In this document: piece by piece, positions 1 through 8,831 of the stretch
How positions within the stretch are numbered: the first letter of the stretch is position 1
How the letters are laid out: each line of letters begins with the position of its first letter
Source: Chitinimonas_A lacunae
GTDB lineage: Bacteria > Pseudomonadota > Gammaproteobacteria > Burkholderiales > Chitinimonadaceae
Direction of reading: 5' to 3'
Length of the DNA stretch: 64,000 nucleotides
Assembly: GCF_042650885.1 (NCBI RefSeq)
Contig: NZ_JBHSBU010000001.1
Location: 3,038,001-3,102,000 of the forward strand
The notes under the pieces: generated by a model
Seen by the model: only the letters and a program-made list of their open reading frames with translations
Databases searched by the model: none
Told to the model about the DNA's origin: nothing
Made by a program: the position numbers and the translations under genes

Positions 1-1
1 C

Positions 2-475
2 ACCAAGAACTACGAAGACCTGATGGTGGTCTCGCCTGACGTGGGCGGCGTGCTGCGTGCCCGCGCCATGGCCAAGCAGCTCAATACCGAGCTGGCCATC
101 ATCGACAAGCGCCGTCCCAAGGCCAATGTGGCCGAAGTGATGCATATCATCGGCGATGTATCGGGCCGCACCTGCCTGATCATGGACGATATGGTCGATA
201 CCGCCAACACGCTGTGCAAGGCCGCCGCGGCGCTCAAGGCCAACGGTGCCAAGCGCGTGCTGGCCTACGCTACCCACCCGGTGCTGTCGGGTGCGGCCGT
301 TGAACGTATCCAGCAAAGCGATCTCGACGAGCTGGTCGTCACCGACACCATTCCGCTCAGCGAAGCTGCCCGCCGTTGCGAGCGCATCCGCATGGTCAGC
401 ATCGCCCCGCTGCTGGCGGAAACCCTGCGCCGCATCAACAACGAGGAATCGGTCTCCTCGCTGTTCGTCGATTAA
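2..475 (+). CDS. prs: Ribose-phosphate pyrophosphokinase, C-terminal part (5' end outside window)
   Basis: The last 157 codons of PRPP synthetase are present; the frame is open from base 2, so the gene starts upstream of the window. The enzyme makes 5-phosphoribosyl 1-diphosphate from ribose 5-phosphate and ATP in the cytosol, feeding purine, pyrimidine, His, Trp and NAD synthesis. The PRPP-binding loop is clear (IMDDMVDTANTL), as is the upstream VSPDVGGVLRARAMA segment typical of the family. The order prs-rplY-pth-ychF that follows is common in beta- and gammaproteobacteria. The missing N-terminal half cannot be assessed. Confidence 0.97.
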   Translation, partial: TKNYEDLMVVSPDVGGVLRARAMAKQLNTELAIIDKRRPKANVAEVMHIIGDVSGRTCLIMDDMVDTANTLCKAAAALKANGAKRVLAYATHPVLSGAAVERIQQSDLDELVVTDTIPLSEAARRCERIRMVSIAPLLAETLRRINNEESVSSLFVD

Positions 476-518
476 GCGCTGGCTGAGGTTTCAATAAGCC
501 GTTAGAATACAAGGCTTT

Positions 519-544
519 TGCGGCGCGACCCCGGTCGCGCCGCA
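519..544 (+). promoter_or_regulatory. Strong GC hairpin in the rplY leader
   Basis: A perfect 12-bp inverted repeat (TGCGGCGCGACC / GGTCGCGCCGCA) is separated by only two bases, between prs and rplY. No U-run follows it, so it is not a standard intrinsic terminator. It sits 52 bases before the rplY start. A TAGAAT-like -10 element lies at 503-508, so the hairpin could be in the 5' leader of an rplY transcript. Its role (attenuation, processing or RNA stability) is unknown. Confidence 0.5.
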
Positions 545-595
545 TTGTCGTCGGTCGCCTGGTCGCGGGCGATCTCAACCCTTAGGAGCAACCCC

Positions 596-1183
596 ATGTC
601 GCACGAAATCACTGCCGTCAACCGCGTCGAACAGGGCACCGGAGCGAGCCGCCGCCTGCGTCGCGCCGGCAAAGTCCCGGGCATCGTCTATGGCGCCGGC
701 AAGGCCCCGCAAGCGATCGAACTGGACCATAACAACCTGTACCACGCCCTGCAAAACGAATCGTTCCACGCTTCGATCCTGAAGCTGTCGATCGATGGCG
801 CCGCTGAGCAAGTGCTGCTGCGTGACACCCAGTACCACCCCTGGAAGCAGCAAGTTCTGCATATCGACTTCCAGCGCGTCAACCCGAACGAAAAGATCCA
901 TATCAAGGTGCCGCTGCACTTCATCAACGCCGAAATCGCCCCGGGCGTTAAGCTCTCCGGCGGTACCGTGTCGCACATCACGACCGAAGTTGAAGTGAGC
1001 TGCCTGCCGGCCCAACTGCCGGAATTCATCGAGGTCGATCTGAAAGACCTCAACGCCGGCCAGTCGCTGCACCTGTCCGATCTGGCCGCTCCGGCCGGTG
1101 TCGAGTTCGTGGCCCTGAAGGCTGGCGAAAACGTCACCCTGGCCAGCGTGATCGGTGCCAAGGGTGGCAAGAGCGACGAGTAA
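596..1183 (+). CDS. rplY: 50S ribosomal protein L25 / general stress protein Ctc
   Basis: A protein of 195 aa. It is the long (Ctc/TL5) form of L25: an N-terminal 5S-rRNA-binding beta-barrel (start MSHEITAVNR, motif RRAGKVPGIVYGAG at about 22-35) and a C-terminal domain containing PLHFINAEIAPGVK. It binds 5S rRNA on the large subunit. The ATG at 596 has an AGGAG ribosome binding site at 584-588. The frame is also open upstream, but that extension has no family similarity, so 596 is the start. It lies between prs and pth and is followed by a hairpin terminator. Confidence 0.96.
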   Translation: MSHEITAVNRVEQGTGASRRLRRAGKVPGIVYGAGKAPQAIELDHNNLYHALQNESFHASILKLSIDGAAEQVLLRDTQYHPWKQQVLHIDFQRVNPNEKIHIKVPLHFINAEIAPGVKLSGGTVSHITTEVEVSCLPAQLPEFIEVDLKDLNAGQSLHLSDLAAPAGVEFVALKAGENVTLASVIGAKGGKSDE

Positions 1184-1202
1184 TCGCCTCTGCCTCATCC
1201 TG

Positions 1203-1229
1203 AAACGGCTCGCCTCGGCGGGCCGTTTT
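1203..1229 (+). terminator. Intrinsic terminator after rplY
   Basis: A GC-rich stem, AAACGGC-T-CGCC paired with GGCG-G-GCCGTTT around a two-base TC loop, ends in TTTTC. It lies 20 bases after the rplY stop. Confidence 0.8.
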
Positions 1230-1269
1230 CGTTACGCTCGACGCTTGTCCATGCCGTCTTTTCCCCGTC

Positions 1270-1902
1270 ATGTCTGAACCGCAACGCCCCATCCGCCTGA
1301 TCGTCGGCCTTGGCAATCCCGGCCCGGAATACGCCGATACCCGCCACAACGCCGGCTTTATGTGGATCGACTCGCTGGCCCATGATCTGGGCGTCTCGCT
1401 GAAGGTCGAGAGCAAATTCTTCGGCCTGGCCGCGCGTGCCCAGCTCGACGGCCACGAGTTCTGGCTGCTCGAGCCGCAGACCTATATGAATGTCTCGGGC
1501 AAGTCGGTGGCGGCGCTGGCGCGCTTCTACAAGATCCTGCCCGACGAAGTCCTGGTCGTGCACGACGAACTCGACCTCCTGCCCGGCGAGGCCAAGCTCA
1601 AGCAAGGTGGTGGCCACGCTGGCCATAACGGTCTCAAAGATATCCAGGCCATGCTGGGCACGCCCAACTACTGGCGCCTGCGCCTTGGGGTCGGTCATCC
1701 GCGCACCCTCGGGCTTAACCAGCCGGTGGCCGATTTCGTGCTGCACCGGCCACGGCAGGACGAGGAAAAGCTGCTGTTCGACAGCATCGACCGCTCGCTC
1801 GCTGCCCTCAAATGGCTGCTGCGCGGCGATTTCCCGCGCGCCACCATGGCGGTCAATACCAAGCCCAAGCCGCCCAAGGCTGCGGCCAAGGCGCCGGAAT
1901 GA
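1270..1902 (+). CDS. pth: Peptidyl-tRNA hydrolase
   Basis: A protein of 210 aa, the usual Pth length plus a short Lys/Ala/Pro-rich tail. Pth releases tRNA from peptidyl-tRNA dropped by stalled ribosomes. Family motifs are intact: GLGNPG (substrate Asn16), DTRHNAGF with catalytic His26, the VVHDELDL segment with the conserved Asp, and GGGHAGHNGLKD. It follows rplY and shares a 4-base ATGA overlap with the broken hydrolase gene downstream, so those two were once translationally coupled. Confidence 0.97.
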   Translation: MSEPQRPIRLIVGLGNPGPEYADTRHNAGFMWIDSLAHDLGVSLKVESKFFGLAARAQLDGHEFWLLEPQTYMNVSGKSVAALARFYKILPDEVLVVHDELDLLPGEAKLKQGGGHAGHNGLKDIQAMLGTPNYWRLRLGVGHPRTLGLNQPVADFVLHRPRQDEEKLLFDSIDRSLAALKWLLRGDFPRATMAVNTKPKPPKAAAKAPE

Positions 1903-2545
1903 ACGCCGAGCGCGTGCTGCTGCATGGACTGGGCCGCAGCGGCTGGTCGATGCTGTGGCTGGCGCGCTGGCTGGCCCGCGCCGGCTATGAAACCCAGGCG
2001 CCCAGTTATCCGTCGCGCCGCCTGGGCATCGCCGCCCTGGGTGACCACTGGCTGGGACCACGACTCGACACCCTGTGCCAGGACCAGAGTCGGCCGCTCC
2101 ATATCGTCACCCATTCGCTGGGCGGACTGGTGGCATGACGGGCCCTGGCCACGCCGCGGCTGCCGCCGGGCAGCCGTCTGGTGATGCTGGGTCCGCCCAA
2201 TCAAGGCAGCGAAGTCAGCGATCTGGTCGGCCGCTGGCCCGTGCTGGGCTGGCTGGTCAGGCCGTCGCTGGCCGAGCTGGGTACCGGCCCTGACGCGATG
2301 GCACGGCAGCAGGCGCCCATCGACGCCGAAATCGGTATCATCGCCGCCACGCGCAGTATCGATCCCTGTTCGGCCATCTGTTAGATGGACCGCACGACGG
2401 CAAAGTGGCCGTGGCCCGGACCCGCCTGGCCGAGTCGCATGATTTCGCCACTGTGGCCAGCAACCATACTTTTGTGATGAATCATCCGGAAACCTGCCGG
2501 CTGATCCTGAATTTCCTGCGAAGCGGCCGCTTCGCCGAGCACTAG
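1899..2545 (+). pseudogene. Alpha/beta-hydrolase (lipase/PGAP1-like), disrupted
   Basis: Translation starts at the ATG overlapping the pth stop and gives an alpha/beta-hydrolase N-terminus (LLHGLGRSGWSM, nucleophile elbow THSLGG). It meets an in-frame TGA at 2136-2138. Homologous-looking sequence continues in the same frame (RALATPRLPPGSR, then MLGPPNQGSEVSD) until about 2366, where one base appears to be missing. The reading then resumes in another frame (LFGHLLDGPHDG, then FATVASNHTFVMNHP, with a plausible catalytic His) and stops at 2545. Two separate lesions make a dead gene more likely than one read error, but sequencing error cannot be excluded. Confidence 0.75.
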
Positions 2546-2557
2546 AAAGGAATCTCC

Positions 2558-3649
<1,092 letters not shown>

Positions 3650-3696
3650 ATATCTCCGCCAGCAGTCAGGATTCCTCCTGACCAGTAGCCACAACA

Positions 3697-3720
3697 GAAA
3701 CCCGGCCTGTGCCGGGTTTC
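3697..3720 (+). terminator. Intrinsic terminator after ychF
   Basis: GAAACCCGGC and GCCGGGTTTC form a 10-bp stem with a CTGT loop, 47 bases after the ychF stop. Confidence 0.8.
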
Positions 3721-3873
3721 TGCATTGGCGCTTGCAGTTTCGCAGCGTAAATCGTTACTTCAGCCTCTCGGCACCCCTCTGTCCCACTCACCATCCCATC
3801 CCGCATAATCCTCTCCCACCCAGCGCCGGACAGCCCATCGGCGTCGTCTCCCTCAATCAAAGATTGGTGACCC

Positions 3874-4527
3874 ATGGCTCTACCGTCCGCCAGCTCCAGG
3901 CTCCTGCTGCCGCTCAGCGGCATTCTGATTGTGCTGCTCGTGCTGTCGGGCTGGCAGCCTTATGACCGGCTGACTTGGCTGCTGGAAGTGTTTCCGGTGC
4001 TGATTGCGCTGCCCCTCCTATGGTTTACCCGGCATAGTTTTCCGCTGACTTCGCTGCTCTATCTATGCATCTTCCTGCACGCCTCGGTGTTGATACTGGG
4101 CGGGGCCTATACCTATGCCCGGGTGCCGCTGGGCTTTTGGATGGCGGATTGGTTCGAGTTGAGCCGCAATCCGTATGACAAGATCGGACATTTTGCCCAG
4201 GGGTTCATTCCGGTGCTGGTGGCGCGGGAAATCCTGCTGCGGGGCCGCTATGTGCAGGGGCGCAGGATGTTGGTGTTTCTGCTGCTGTGCATCGTGCTGG
4301 CGATCAGTGCGACCTATGAGTTGATCGAGTGGGGGGCCGCCGTCGCACTCGGGCAAGGGGCCGATGAATTTCTCGGCACGCAGGGCGACCCCTGGGATAC
4401 CCAATCCGATATGGGCTTTGCCCTGCTCGGCGCTGCGATTTCCCTGCTGACACTGTCGCGCTGGCACGACCGCCAGCTTGCCCGCCTCACGACCGCTGCG
4501 GTCCCGTCCTCAGCATCGGCACCCTAG
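3874..4527 (+). CDS. DUF2238 inner-membrane protein (YjdF-like)
   Basis: A protein of 217 aa with about six hydrophobic helices. Family marks are the NPYDKIGHFAQGF motif after the third or fourth helix, ATYELIEWGAA, and DEFLGTQGDPWDTQSDMG near the C-terminus. These match E. coli YjdF and the DUF2238 family, whose function is unknown. Conserved acidic and His residues in the loops suggest metal or polar-ligand binding, but that is inference. It stands alone after the ychF terminator. Confidence 0.85.
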   Translation: MALPSASSRLLLPLSGILIVLLVLSGWQPYDRLTWLLEVFPVLIALPLLWFTRHSFPLTSLLYLCIFLHASVLILGGAYTYARVPLGFWMADWFELSRNPYDKIGHFAQGFIPVLVAREILLRGRYVQGRRMLVFLLLCIVLAISATYELIEWGAAVALGQGADEFLGTQGDPWDTQSDMGFALLGAAISLLTLSRWHDRQLARLTTAAVPSSASAP

Positions 4528-5056
4528 ACTTCCTCCCGCCTCAACCCGACAGGACAATTCGGGACAACACCTATCTGCCGCAATGCCACATTCCAAGCGG
4601 CATTCAAACAGGAGAAGGACCGATTGGGACATTCTTTTACTCAGTGCCGCATAGCAGCATGAGCCTTGAGTAAAACCCTGAGCGACACGCGCAAGTGCCA
4701 GGCAATCGTTCGCTCCTCGCTATGACCGGACTTAAAAGCGTCCAAACCATTCGGTTACGCTTATGAACGCCTCAATTCAACCCACGCCCCGGTTCTTCAA
4801 AGAAAACCTACTGGCGCCGAACGTAATATTCACGCTGTCTCAATAAGGCAAAAAAGGGATGGACACCAATATGTCCATCCCTTTTCCTATTTGGCATTGC
4901 GGATAGCGGATTTCCGATCGAGGTTATTATTCCGACGTCTTTTGATTCAGCGTCGAGTGGAACCATTCCGTATCCGTCACTTTGCCAGCCCAGCCGGGAA
5001 TTTCCCCTGGAGAGCCGATCCGGCGGCTCCCTTGCCCCGGCTTGGGCGACCCTGCT
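4528..5056 (+). other. Intergenic region, no supported gene
   Basis: No coding sequence recognised. A short frame beginning at 4763 (MNASIQPTPRFF..., 27 codons) has no recognised similarity. The only clear element is the perfect hairpin at 4852-4885. The composition is less GC-rich than the neighbours, so this may be decayed DNA. Confidence 0.5.
4852..4885. terminator. Bidirectional terminator, perfect 14-bp stem
   Basis: AAAAGGGATGGACA pairs exactly with TGTCCATCCCTTTT around a CCAATA loop. The A-run on one side and T-run on the other make it usable in both directions. It lies between the converging DUF2238 gene (+) and zinc-ribbon gene (-). Confidence 0.8.
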
Positions 5057-5386
5057 TCAGTGTGAATCGGTCGATTTCACGCCGGCATCTTTGGTTGCTT
5101 GTACAAAGTCCTTGATCTCCTTGTTTTCGCTGGCGATCGGCGCGTCTTGAGCCGCTGGGGCCGCCGGAACGGCCGGTGCAGCCGTTTGTGGCGGGGTTGG
5201 CTTCTCCACCGGATCATCGCCCGCCACCACAGTTTTGCCCGCTGCAACCGCCACCGCTATCCCGGCCAGTACCACGGCCAGCATCATCATATTGAGCTGG
5301 GACTGCTTGGCTCCGCATTTGGGACAGACGACCGCTTTTTTACTGATGTGGCCGCCGCATTCTTTGCATTTTATTAACATCTCCAT
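5057..5386 (-). CDS. Membrane-anchored zinc-ribbon protein
   Basis: A protein of 109 aa. The N-terminal zinc ribbon has two CxxC knuckles (CKECGG at about 8-13 and CPKCGAK at about 21-27), then one transmembrane helix (MMMLAVVLAGIAVAVAAG), then an Ala/Pro-rich linker and a short charged tail. This is the zinc-ribbon-plus-TM architecture seen in many small uncharacterised proteins. A start at the second Met (5380) is equally possible. No enzyme domain is seen. Confidence 0.7.
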   Translation of the reverse strand: MEMLIKCKECGGHISKKAVVCPKCGAKQSQLNMMMLAVVLAGIAVAVAAGKTVVAGDDPVEKPTPPQTAAPAVPAAPAAQDAPIASENKEIKDFVQATKDAGVKSTDSH

Positions 5387-5798
5387 CCTCCCCGCTATTA
5401 AGCACTGCTTATCGGAAAAAGCGTTTCGATTCTAGCAGGATCGTCCCGACAAAAGTCTTCTGCTTTTTTCCTTACTTGTTGACCAGATGTCTTATTTATT
5501 CTTTCGACATATAACCCGGAATACATTATTCGACCGACCGGAACGACGAAAGAGAATTAATCGTCACAGCAGCGCGCTATCGACCGATGGTCATTTCCAT
5601 GGCGTTTTTTTTATCTTTTCCAGCAGGAAGCGCCAAGCTCGCGCTTTCTCGGGATGTCCGGAGCCGGGTCCGAACACCAAGGGAACCTCATTGACGGCTC
5701 GGATCGACGAGGACAGGACAGTTCAGGCCAATGCCGATCTGTCCGTATGCCTCGGCTGGTGCAGCAGCACCCGGGCTAAGCCGGGACAGATCGGGCCA
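5387..5798. other. Intergenic region with one structured element
   Basis: No supported gene. The open frame reading 5487-5882 on the + strand runs into the LysR gene and looks like no known protein. A nested hairpin occupies 5734-5794 and is described separately. Confidence 0.5.
5734..5794 (-). other. Nested three-stem RNA-like hairpin just downstream of lysR
   Basis: The outer arms CCGATCTGTCC and GGACAGATCGG (11 bp, perfect) enclose a second stem CGGCT/AGCCG and a third, GGTGC/GCACC, with an AGCA tetraloop. It begins five bases after the LysR stop on the minus strand. No U-run follows on either strand, so it is not a simple terminator. It could be a 3'-UTR structure or a REP-like palindrome. 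Confidence 0.5.
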
Positions 5799-6695
5799 TT
5801 ACGGCTCCCACGGGGCATGGGCAAAGCGCTGCACCAGAAAATCGAGCAAGGCGCGCACCGCTGGCGACAGATGGCGTCGTGAGGGATAGAGCGCATACAC
5901 CGTCATCTGCGGCAATCGCCAGTCGGTCAGCACGGCGTGCAGACGGCCGGCAGCGATCAGCGGATTGGCCAGATAGGTCGGCTGGATGGCGATCCCGGCG
6001 CCCGCCAGCACTGCTTGCAGCAGCACCGTGGCCTCATTGGCGGTAAAGCGGGTGGGCACGGCGACCGTCTGCCACAGGCCATCGCGGCACAGTCGCCATT
6101 CGCTGCGGCCGAAATTGGCGTAGCCAAGGCAGCGGTGGAGGCTCAGCTCAGCCGGCTCATGCGGTGTGCCATGGCTGGCCAGATAGGCCGGGGCAGCCAC
6201 CAGTACCGACTCACAGACGGCAAGCGGACGGCCGATCAGGGCCGGGTCCGGCCCGGCGCTGATGCGCACCGCCAGATCGACCCGCTCGGCCACCAGATCG
6301 ACGGCACGGTCGCTCAGGTCCAGATCGATGCGCAGCTGCGGATGGAGGGCGAGGAAGTCCCCCACCGCCGCCGCCAGATGGCCGTAACCGAAGGACATGC
6401 TGCAAGTCAGCCTGAGCTGGCCGCGCAGCATGCCGTCAGCCGGGACGATCTCGGCCTCGGTCTCCTCGATCAGGCCGAGAATCTGCTGACAGCGCCGCAG
6501 ACACTGTTCGCCGGCATCGGTAAGGCCAACCCGTCGGGTAGTCCGCTGCAACAGCCGCGCCCCGAGCCACTGTTCCAGCTCGGCCACATAGCGCGTCACC
6601 ATCGCCCGCGACATCTCCAGCCGCTCGGCGGCGGCACTGAAGCCGCCGTGCTGTACCACTTCGACAAATACCCGCATGGCGGTAAATCGGTCCAT
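5799..6695 (-). CDS. LysR-family transcriptional regulator
   Basis: A protein of 298 aa. The N-terminal winged helix-turn-helix (MDRFTAMRVFVEVVQHGG, then FSAAAERLEMSRAMVTRYV) is followed by a LysR substrate-binding domain. The ATG at 6695 places the HTH at the canonical position; the longer upstream frame adds 29 residues with no family similarity. The gene is divergent from the MBL-fold gene at 6797 and so probably regulates it; a perfect palindrome lies between them. The effector is unknown. Confidence 0.93.
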   Translation of the reverse strand: MDRFTAMRVFVEVVQHGGFSAAAERLEMSRAMVTRYVAELEQWLGARLLQRTTRRVGLTDAGEQCLRRCQQILGLIEETEAEIVPADGMLRGQLRLTCSMSFGYGHLAAAVGDFLALHPQLRIDLDLSDRAVDLVAERVDLAVRISAGPDPALIGRPLAVCESVLVAAPAYLASHGTPHEPAELSLHRCLGYANFGRSEWRLCRDGLWQTVAVPTRFTANEATVLLQAVLAGAGIAIQPTYLANPLIAAGRLHAVLTDWRLPQMTVYALYPSRRHLSPAVRALLDFLVQRFAHAPWEP

Positions 6696-6737
6696 TTGCT
6701 CGATCCAGGCAACAAATATGGCCAGTTTAGCGGCTAT

Positions 6738-6763
6738 ATCCGGCCGGATCAGGCAACTATAGT
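6738..6763 (+). promoter_or_regulatory. Candidate LysR operator and promoter of the MBL-fold gene
   Basis: A perfect 12-bp palindrome ATCCGGCCGGAT (6738-6749) lies between the divergent LysR and MBL genes. It overlaps the place where the -35 box would be for the TATAGT -10 element at 6758-6763. That geometry is usual for a LysR target site. It is an inference from position and symmetry. Confidence 0.45.
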
Positions 6764-6796
6764 GGCGCCCATCACCACCCAAACAGGACCGCCATC

Positions 6797-7651
6797 ATGT
6801 TCCGCACCCTAGTACTCGCCTCCACCCTGACCCTGGCCGCCGCCCAGGCCGCGCCGCTGCAACTCAAGGTGTACAACGCCGACGTCAACAGCTTCCATGC
6901 CACCTCGACCCTGATCAGCGGACCGAGCGAAGCGGTAGTGGTCGATGCCGGCTTCACCCGGGCTGATGCCTACCGGATCGCCGCCAATGTGCTCGACAGC
7001 GGCAAGACGCTCAAGGCCATCGTGGTCAGCAATGCCGACCCCGATTACTACTTTGGCGTCGAAGTGCTGAAGTCGCTGTTCCCGCAAGCCGAAGTGCTGG
7101 CCCCGCCGGCCGTGCTGGACAAGATTCGCGCCAAGCTGCCGGCCAAGGTGGCGTTCTGGGGACCGAAGATGGGCGCCAATGCCCCGGTCAGGCCGGTGCT
7201 GCCGCAGCCGCTGCCAGGCAACAGCCTGACCGTGGACGGCGAGAGGCTCGAAGTGCGCGGCACCAGCGGTGAACTGGCACATCGGCCGTATATCTGGGTG
7301 CCCTCGCTCAAGGCCATCGTCGGCAATGTGGCGGTCTATGGCGATCTGCATGTGTGGACCGCCGACACCCAGAAACCGAGCGAGCGGGCAGCCTGGCTCG
7401 CCCAGCTCGACGAGATGAGCGCGCTCAAGCCGGCCATCGTGGTGCCGGGCCATATGCAGGCCGGCACGCCGCTCGATGGCAGCAGCATCGGCTTTACCCG
7501 CGACTATCTGCACCGCTTCGAGCGCAGCGTCACGGAACAGCGCCACAGCGCCGGCCTGATTGCCGTGATGAAGGCCGCCTATCCGCAAGCGGGTCTGGAG
7601 CTGGCGCTCGATATCGGCGCCAAGGTGGCGACCGGCGAGATGAAGTGGTAA
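6797..7651 (+). CDS. Periplasmic MBL-fold protein with a substituted metal-binding motif
   Basis: A protein of 284 aa with a signal peptide (MFRTLVLASTLTLAAAQA). The metallo-beta-lactamase fold is recognisable: AVVVDAGFTRADA strand-loop, then AIVVSNADPDYYFG where HxHxDH is expected (residues 78-87), and IVVPGHMQAG near the end. In this protein the His ligands are replaced by Asn, Asp and Tyr. The substitution is an internally consistent motif rather than random decay, so the protein may be a non-hydrolytic or different-metal subfamily. Divergently transcribed with a LysR regulator. Confidence 0.8.
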   Translation: MFRTLVLASTLTLAAAQAAPLQLKVYNADVNSFHATSTLISGPSEAVVVDAGFTRADAYRIAANVLDSGKTLKAIVVSNADPDYYFGVEVLKSLFPQAEVLAPPAVLDKIRAKLPAKVAFWGPKMGANAPVRPVLPQPLPGNSLTVDGERLEVRGTSGELAHRPYIWVPSLKAIVGNVAVYGDLHVWTADTQKPSERAAWLAQLDEMSALKPAIVVPGHMQAGTPLDGSSIGFTRDYLHRFERSVTEQRHSAGLIAVMKAAYPQAGLELALDIGAKVATGEMKW

Positions 7652-7661
7652 GTCGTGAGAC

Positions 7662-7692
7662 ACCGGGCGGGTATCGGACCAGCCCGGTTTTT
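7662..7692 (+). terminator. Intrinsic terminator after the MBL-fold gene
   Basis: ACCGGGC and GCCCGGT form a 7-bp stem with a 13-base loop, followed by TTTT. Confidence 0.65.
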
Positions 7693-7815
7693 GCGTCCTG
7701 GTTTTTCTGTCTAATATCAAGCAGCGCCCTGTGCCGCACCGCAATACCGCCCACCAGAAGTGCGGCCGCCGGACCGGTAGACAGGCCCTGCTTGCTTAGC
7801 CGCCGGAGGAAAACC

Positions 7816-8241
7816 ATGGCCAACTGGAGCACCCTCGTCCCCGAACTGGTCGTGTTCGACTTCGACGCCTCGCTGCGTTTCTACCGCGACGTGATCGGCT
7901 TCACCGTGCGCTACCGGCGCGAAGCGCCACGGTTTGCCTATCTTGAGCTCGATGCGGCCGAATTGATGCTGCACGAGTACCACGGCTCGCCGATCTACGG
8001 CGAGCTCGAACCCGGTCAGGTCGGCCGGGGTTTCCATCTACAGATCGAGGTCGATTCGATCATGCCGCTCCTGGCCCGCTGCGCCGCCCACGGTATCGCG
8101 CTGCGGCGCGAGCCCAGCGATGCCTGGTATCGCGGTGAAGGCGTCGAATACGGCAATCGCGAATTCTTCGTTGCCGACCCCGATGGCTTTCTGCTGCGTT
8201 TCTTCGAAGATCTGGGTGAGCGGCCGGTCAGCCAGCCCTGA
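7816..8241 (+). CDS. VOC-family (glyoxalase/bleomycin-resistance-like) protein
   Basis: A protein of 141 aa. One vicinal-oxygen-chelate domain with paired beta-alpha-beta-beta modules: LVVFDFDASLRFYRDVIGF at the start and NREFFVADPDGFLLRFFED at the end. This is the bleomycin-resistance/glyoxalase superfamily; the ATG at 7816 has a GGAGGA ribosome binding site. The HEYHG segment and terminal RFFE could supply metal ligands. Substrate unknown; drug-binding and dioxygenase/isomerase roles both occur in the family. Confidence 0.85.
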   Translation: MANWSTLVPELVVFDFDASLRFYRDVIGFTVRYRREAPRFAYLELDAAELMLHEYHGSPIYGELEPGQVGRGFHLQIEVDSIMPLLARCAAHGIALRREPSDAWYRGEGVEYGNREFFVADPDGFLLRFFEDLGERPVSQP

Positions 8242-8328
8242 GAGCGCTGGTGACGCAGCGGGAGTACAATGGGCGGCTTCGCCGTATGCTACGGCGCCCT
8301 TTTCCCGTATCGAACGAGGACAACCGCG

Positions 8329-8601
8329 ATGAGCAGAATGGTTCACTGCGTCAAGCTCGGCCGCGAAGCCGAGGCGCTCGATTTCCCGCCCATGCCCGGC
8401 GAAATCGGCAAACGCATCTTCGAAAAAGTCTCGAAGGAGGCCTGGCAGGGCTGGATCAAGCACCAGACCATGCTGATCAACGAAAACCGTCTCAACCTGG
8501 CCGACAGCCGCGCCCGCCAATATCTGCAACAGCAGATGGAGAATTACTTCTTCGGCAGCGGTGCCGATATGCCGCAAGGCTATGTGCCGCCTGCGGCCTG
8601 A
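8329..8601 (+). CDS. yggX: Oxidative damage protection / Fe(II) trafficking protein YggX
   Basis: A protein of 90 aa, the exact family size. The motif MVHCVKLGREAEALDFPP and the segments ISKEAW-like (VSKEAWQGWIKHQTMLINE) and YLQQQMENYFFG are diagnostic. YggX protects Fe-S proteins from superoxide and helps iron traffic in the cytosol. The upstream frame from 8269 adds 20 codons without similarity; 8329 is the conserved start. Followed by a strong terminator. Confidence 0.96.
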   Translation: MSRMVHCVKLGREAEALDFPPMPGEIGKRIFEKVSKEAWQGWIKHQTMLINENRLNLADSRARQYLQQQMENYFFGSGADMPQGYVPPAA

Positions 8602-8611
8602 GTCCAGCCTG

Positions 8612-8635
8612 AAGCCGCCTTCCGGCGGCTTTTTT
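8612..8635 (+). terminator. Intrinsic terminator after yggX
   Basis: AAGCCGCC and GGCGGCTT form an 8-bp stem with a TTCC loop and run into TTTTTT. Confidence 0.9.
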
Positions 8636-8831
8636 CATGGCAGCGTCAGCGCTTGGCCAGAGCGTCTCGGACAAAATATTCCTTTTTATTTATCTAGCCG
8701 CCGTGTGGCGCACCGTATTTTCATAAAAATTTAATTTTCTCTGCTGACCCTACTGGCGGCACGATCGAGCTGGCCTTTGGCGCCAATTAGCGCTAAGTTG
8801 GCATCCTATCCATCGTTCCACCCCGCGCCCC

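Noticed and set aside
4560..4850. Possible transposase remnant
   Set aside because: A short frame looked IS-like at first, but no transposase motif, inverted terminal repeats or target duplication could be found.
5487..5882. 131-codon open frame between the zinc-ribbon and LysR genes
   Set aside because: It overlaps the LysR 3' end in antisense and its translation has no family features.
8700..8760. Possible Pho box upstream of ppk1
   Set aside because: The AT-rich repeat TTTTCATAAAAATTTAATTTTC only loosely resembles the PhoB consensus; the match is too weak to call.
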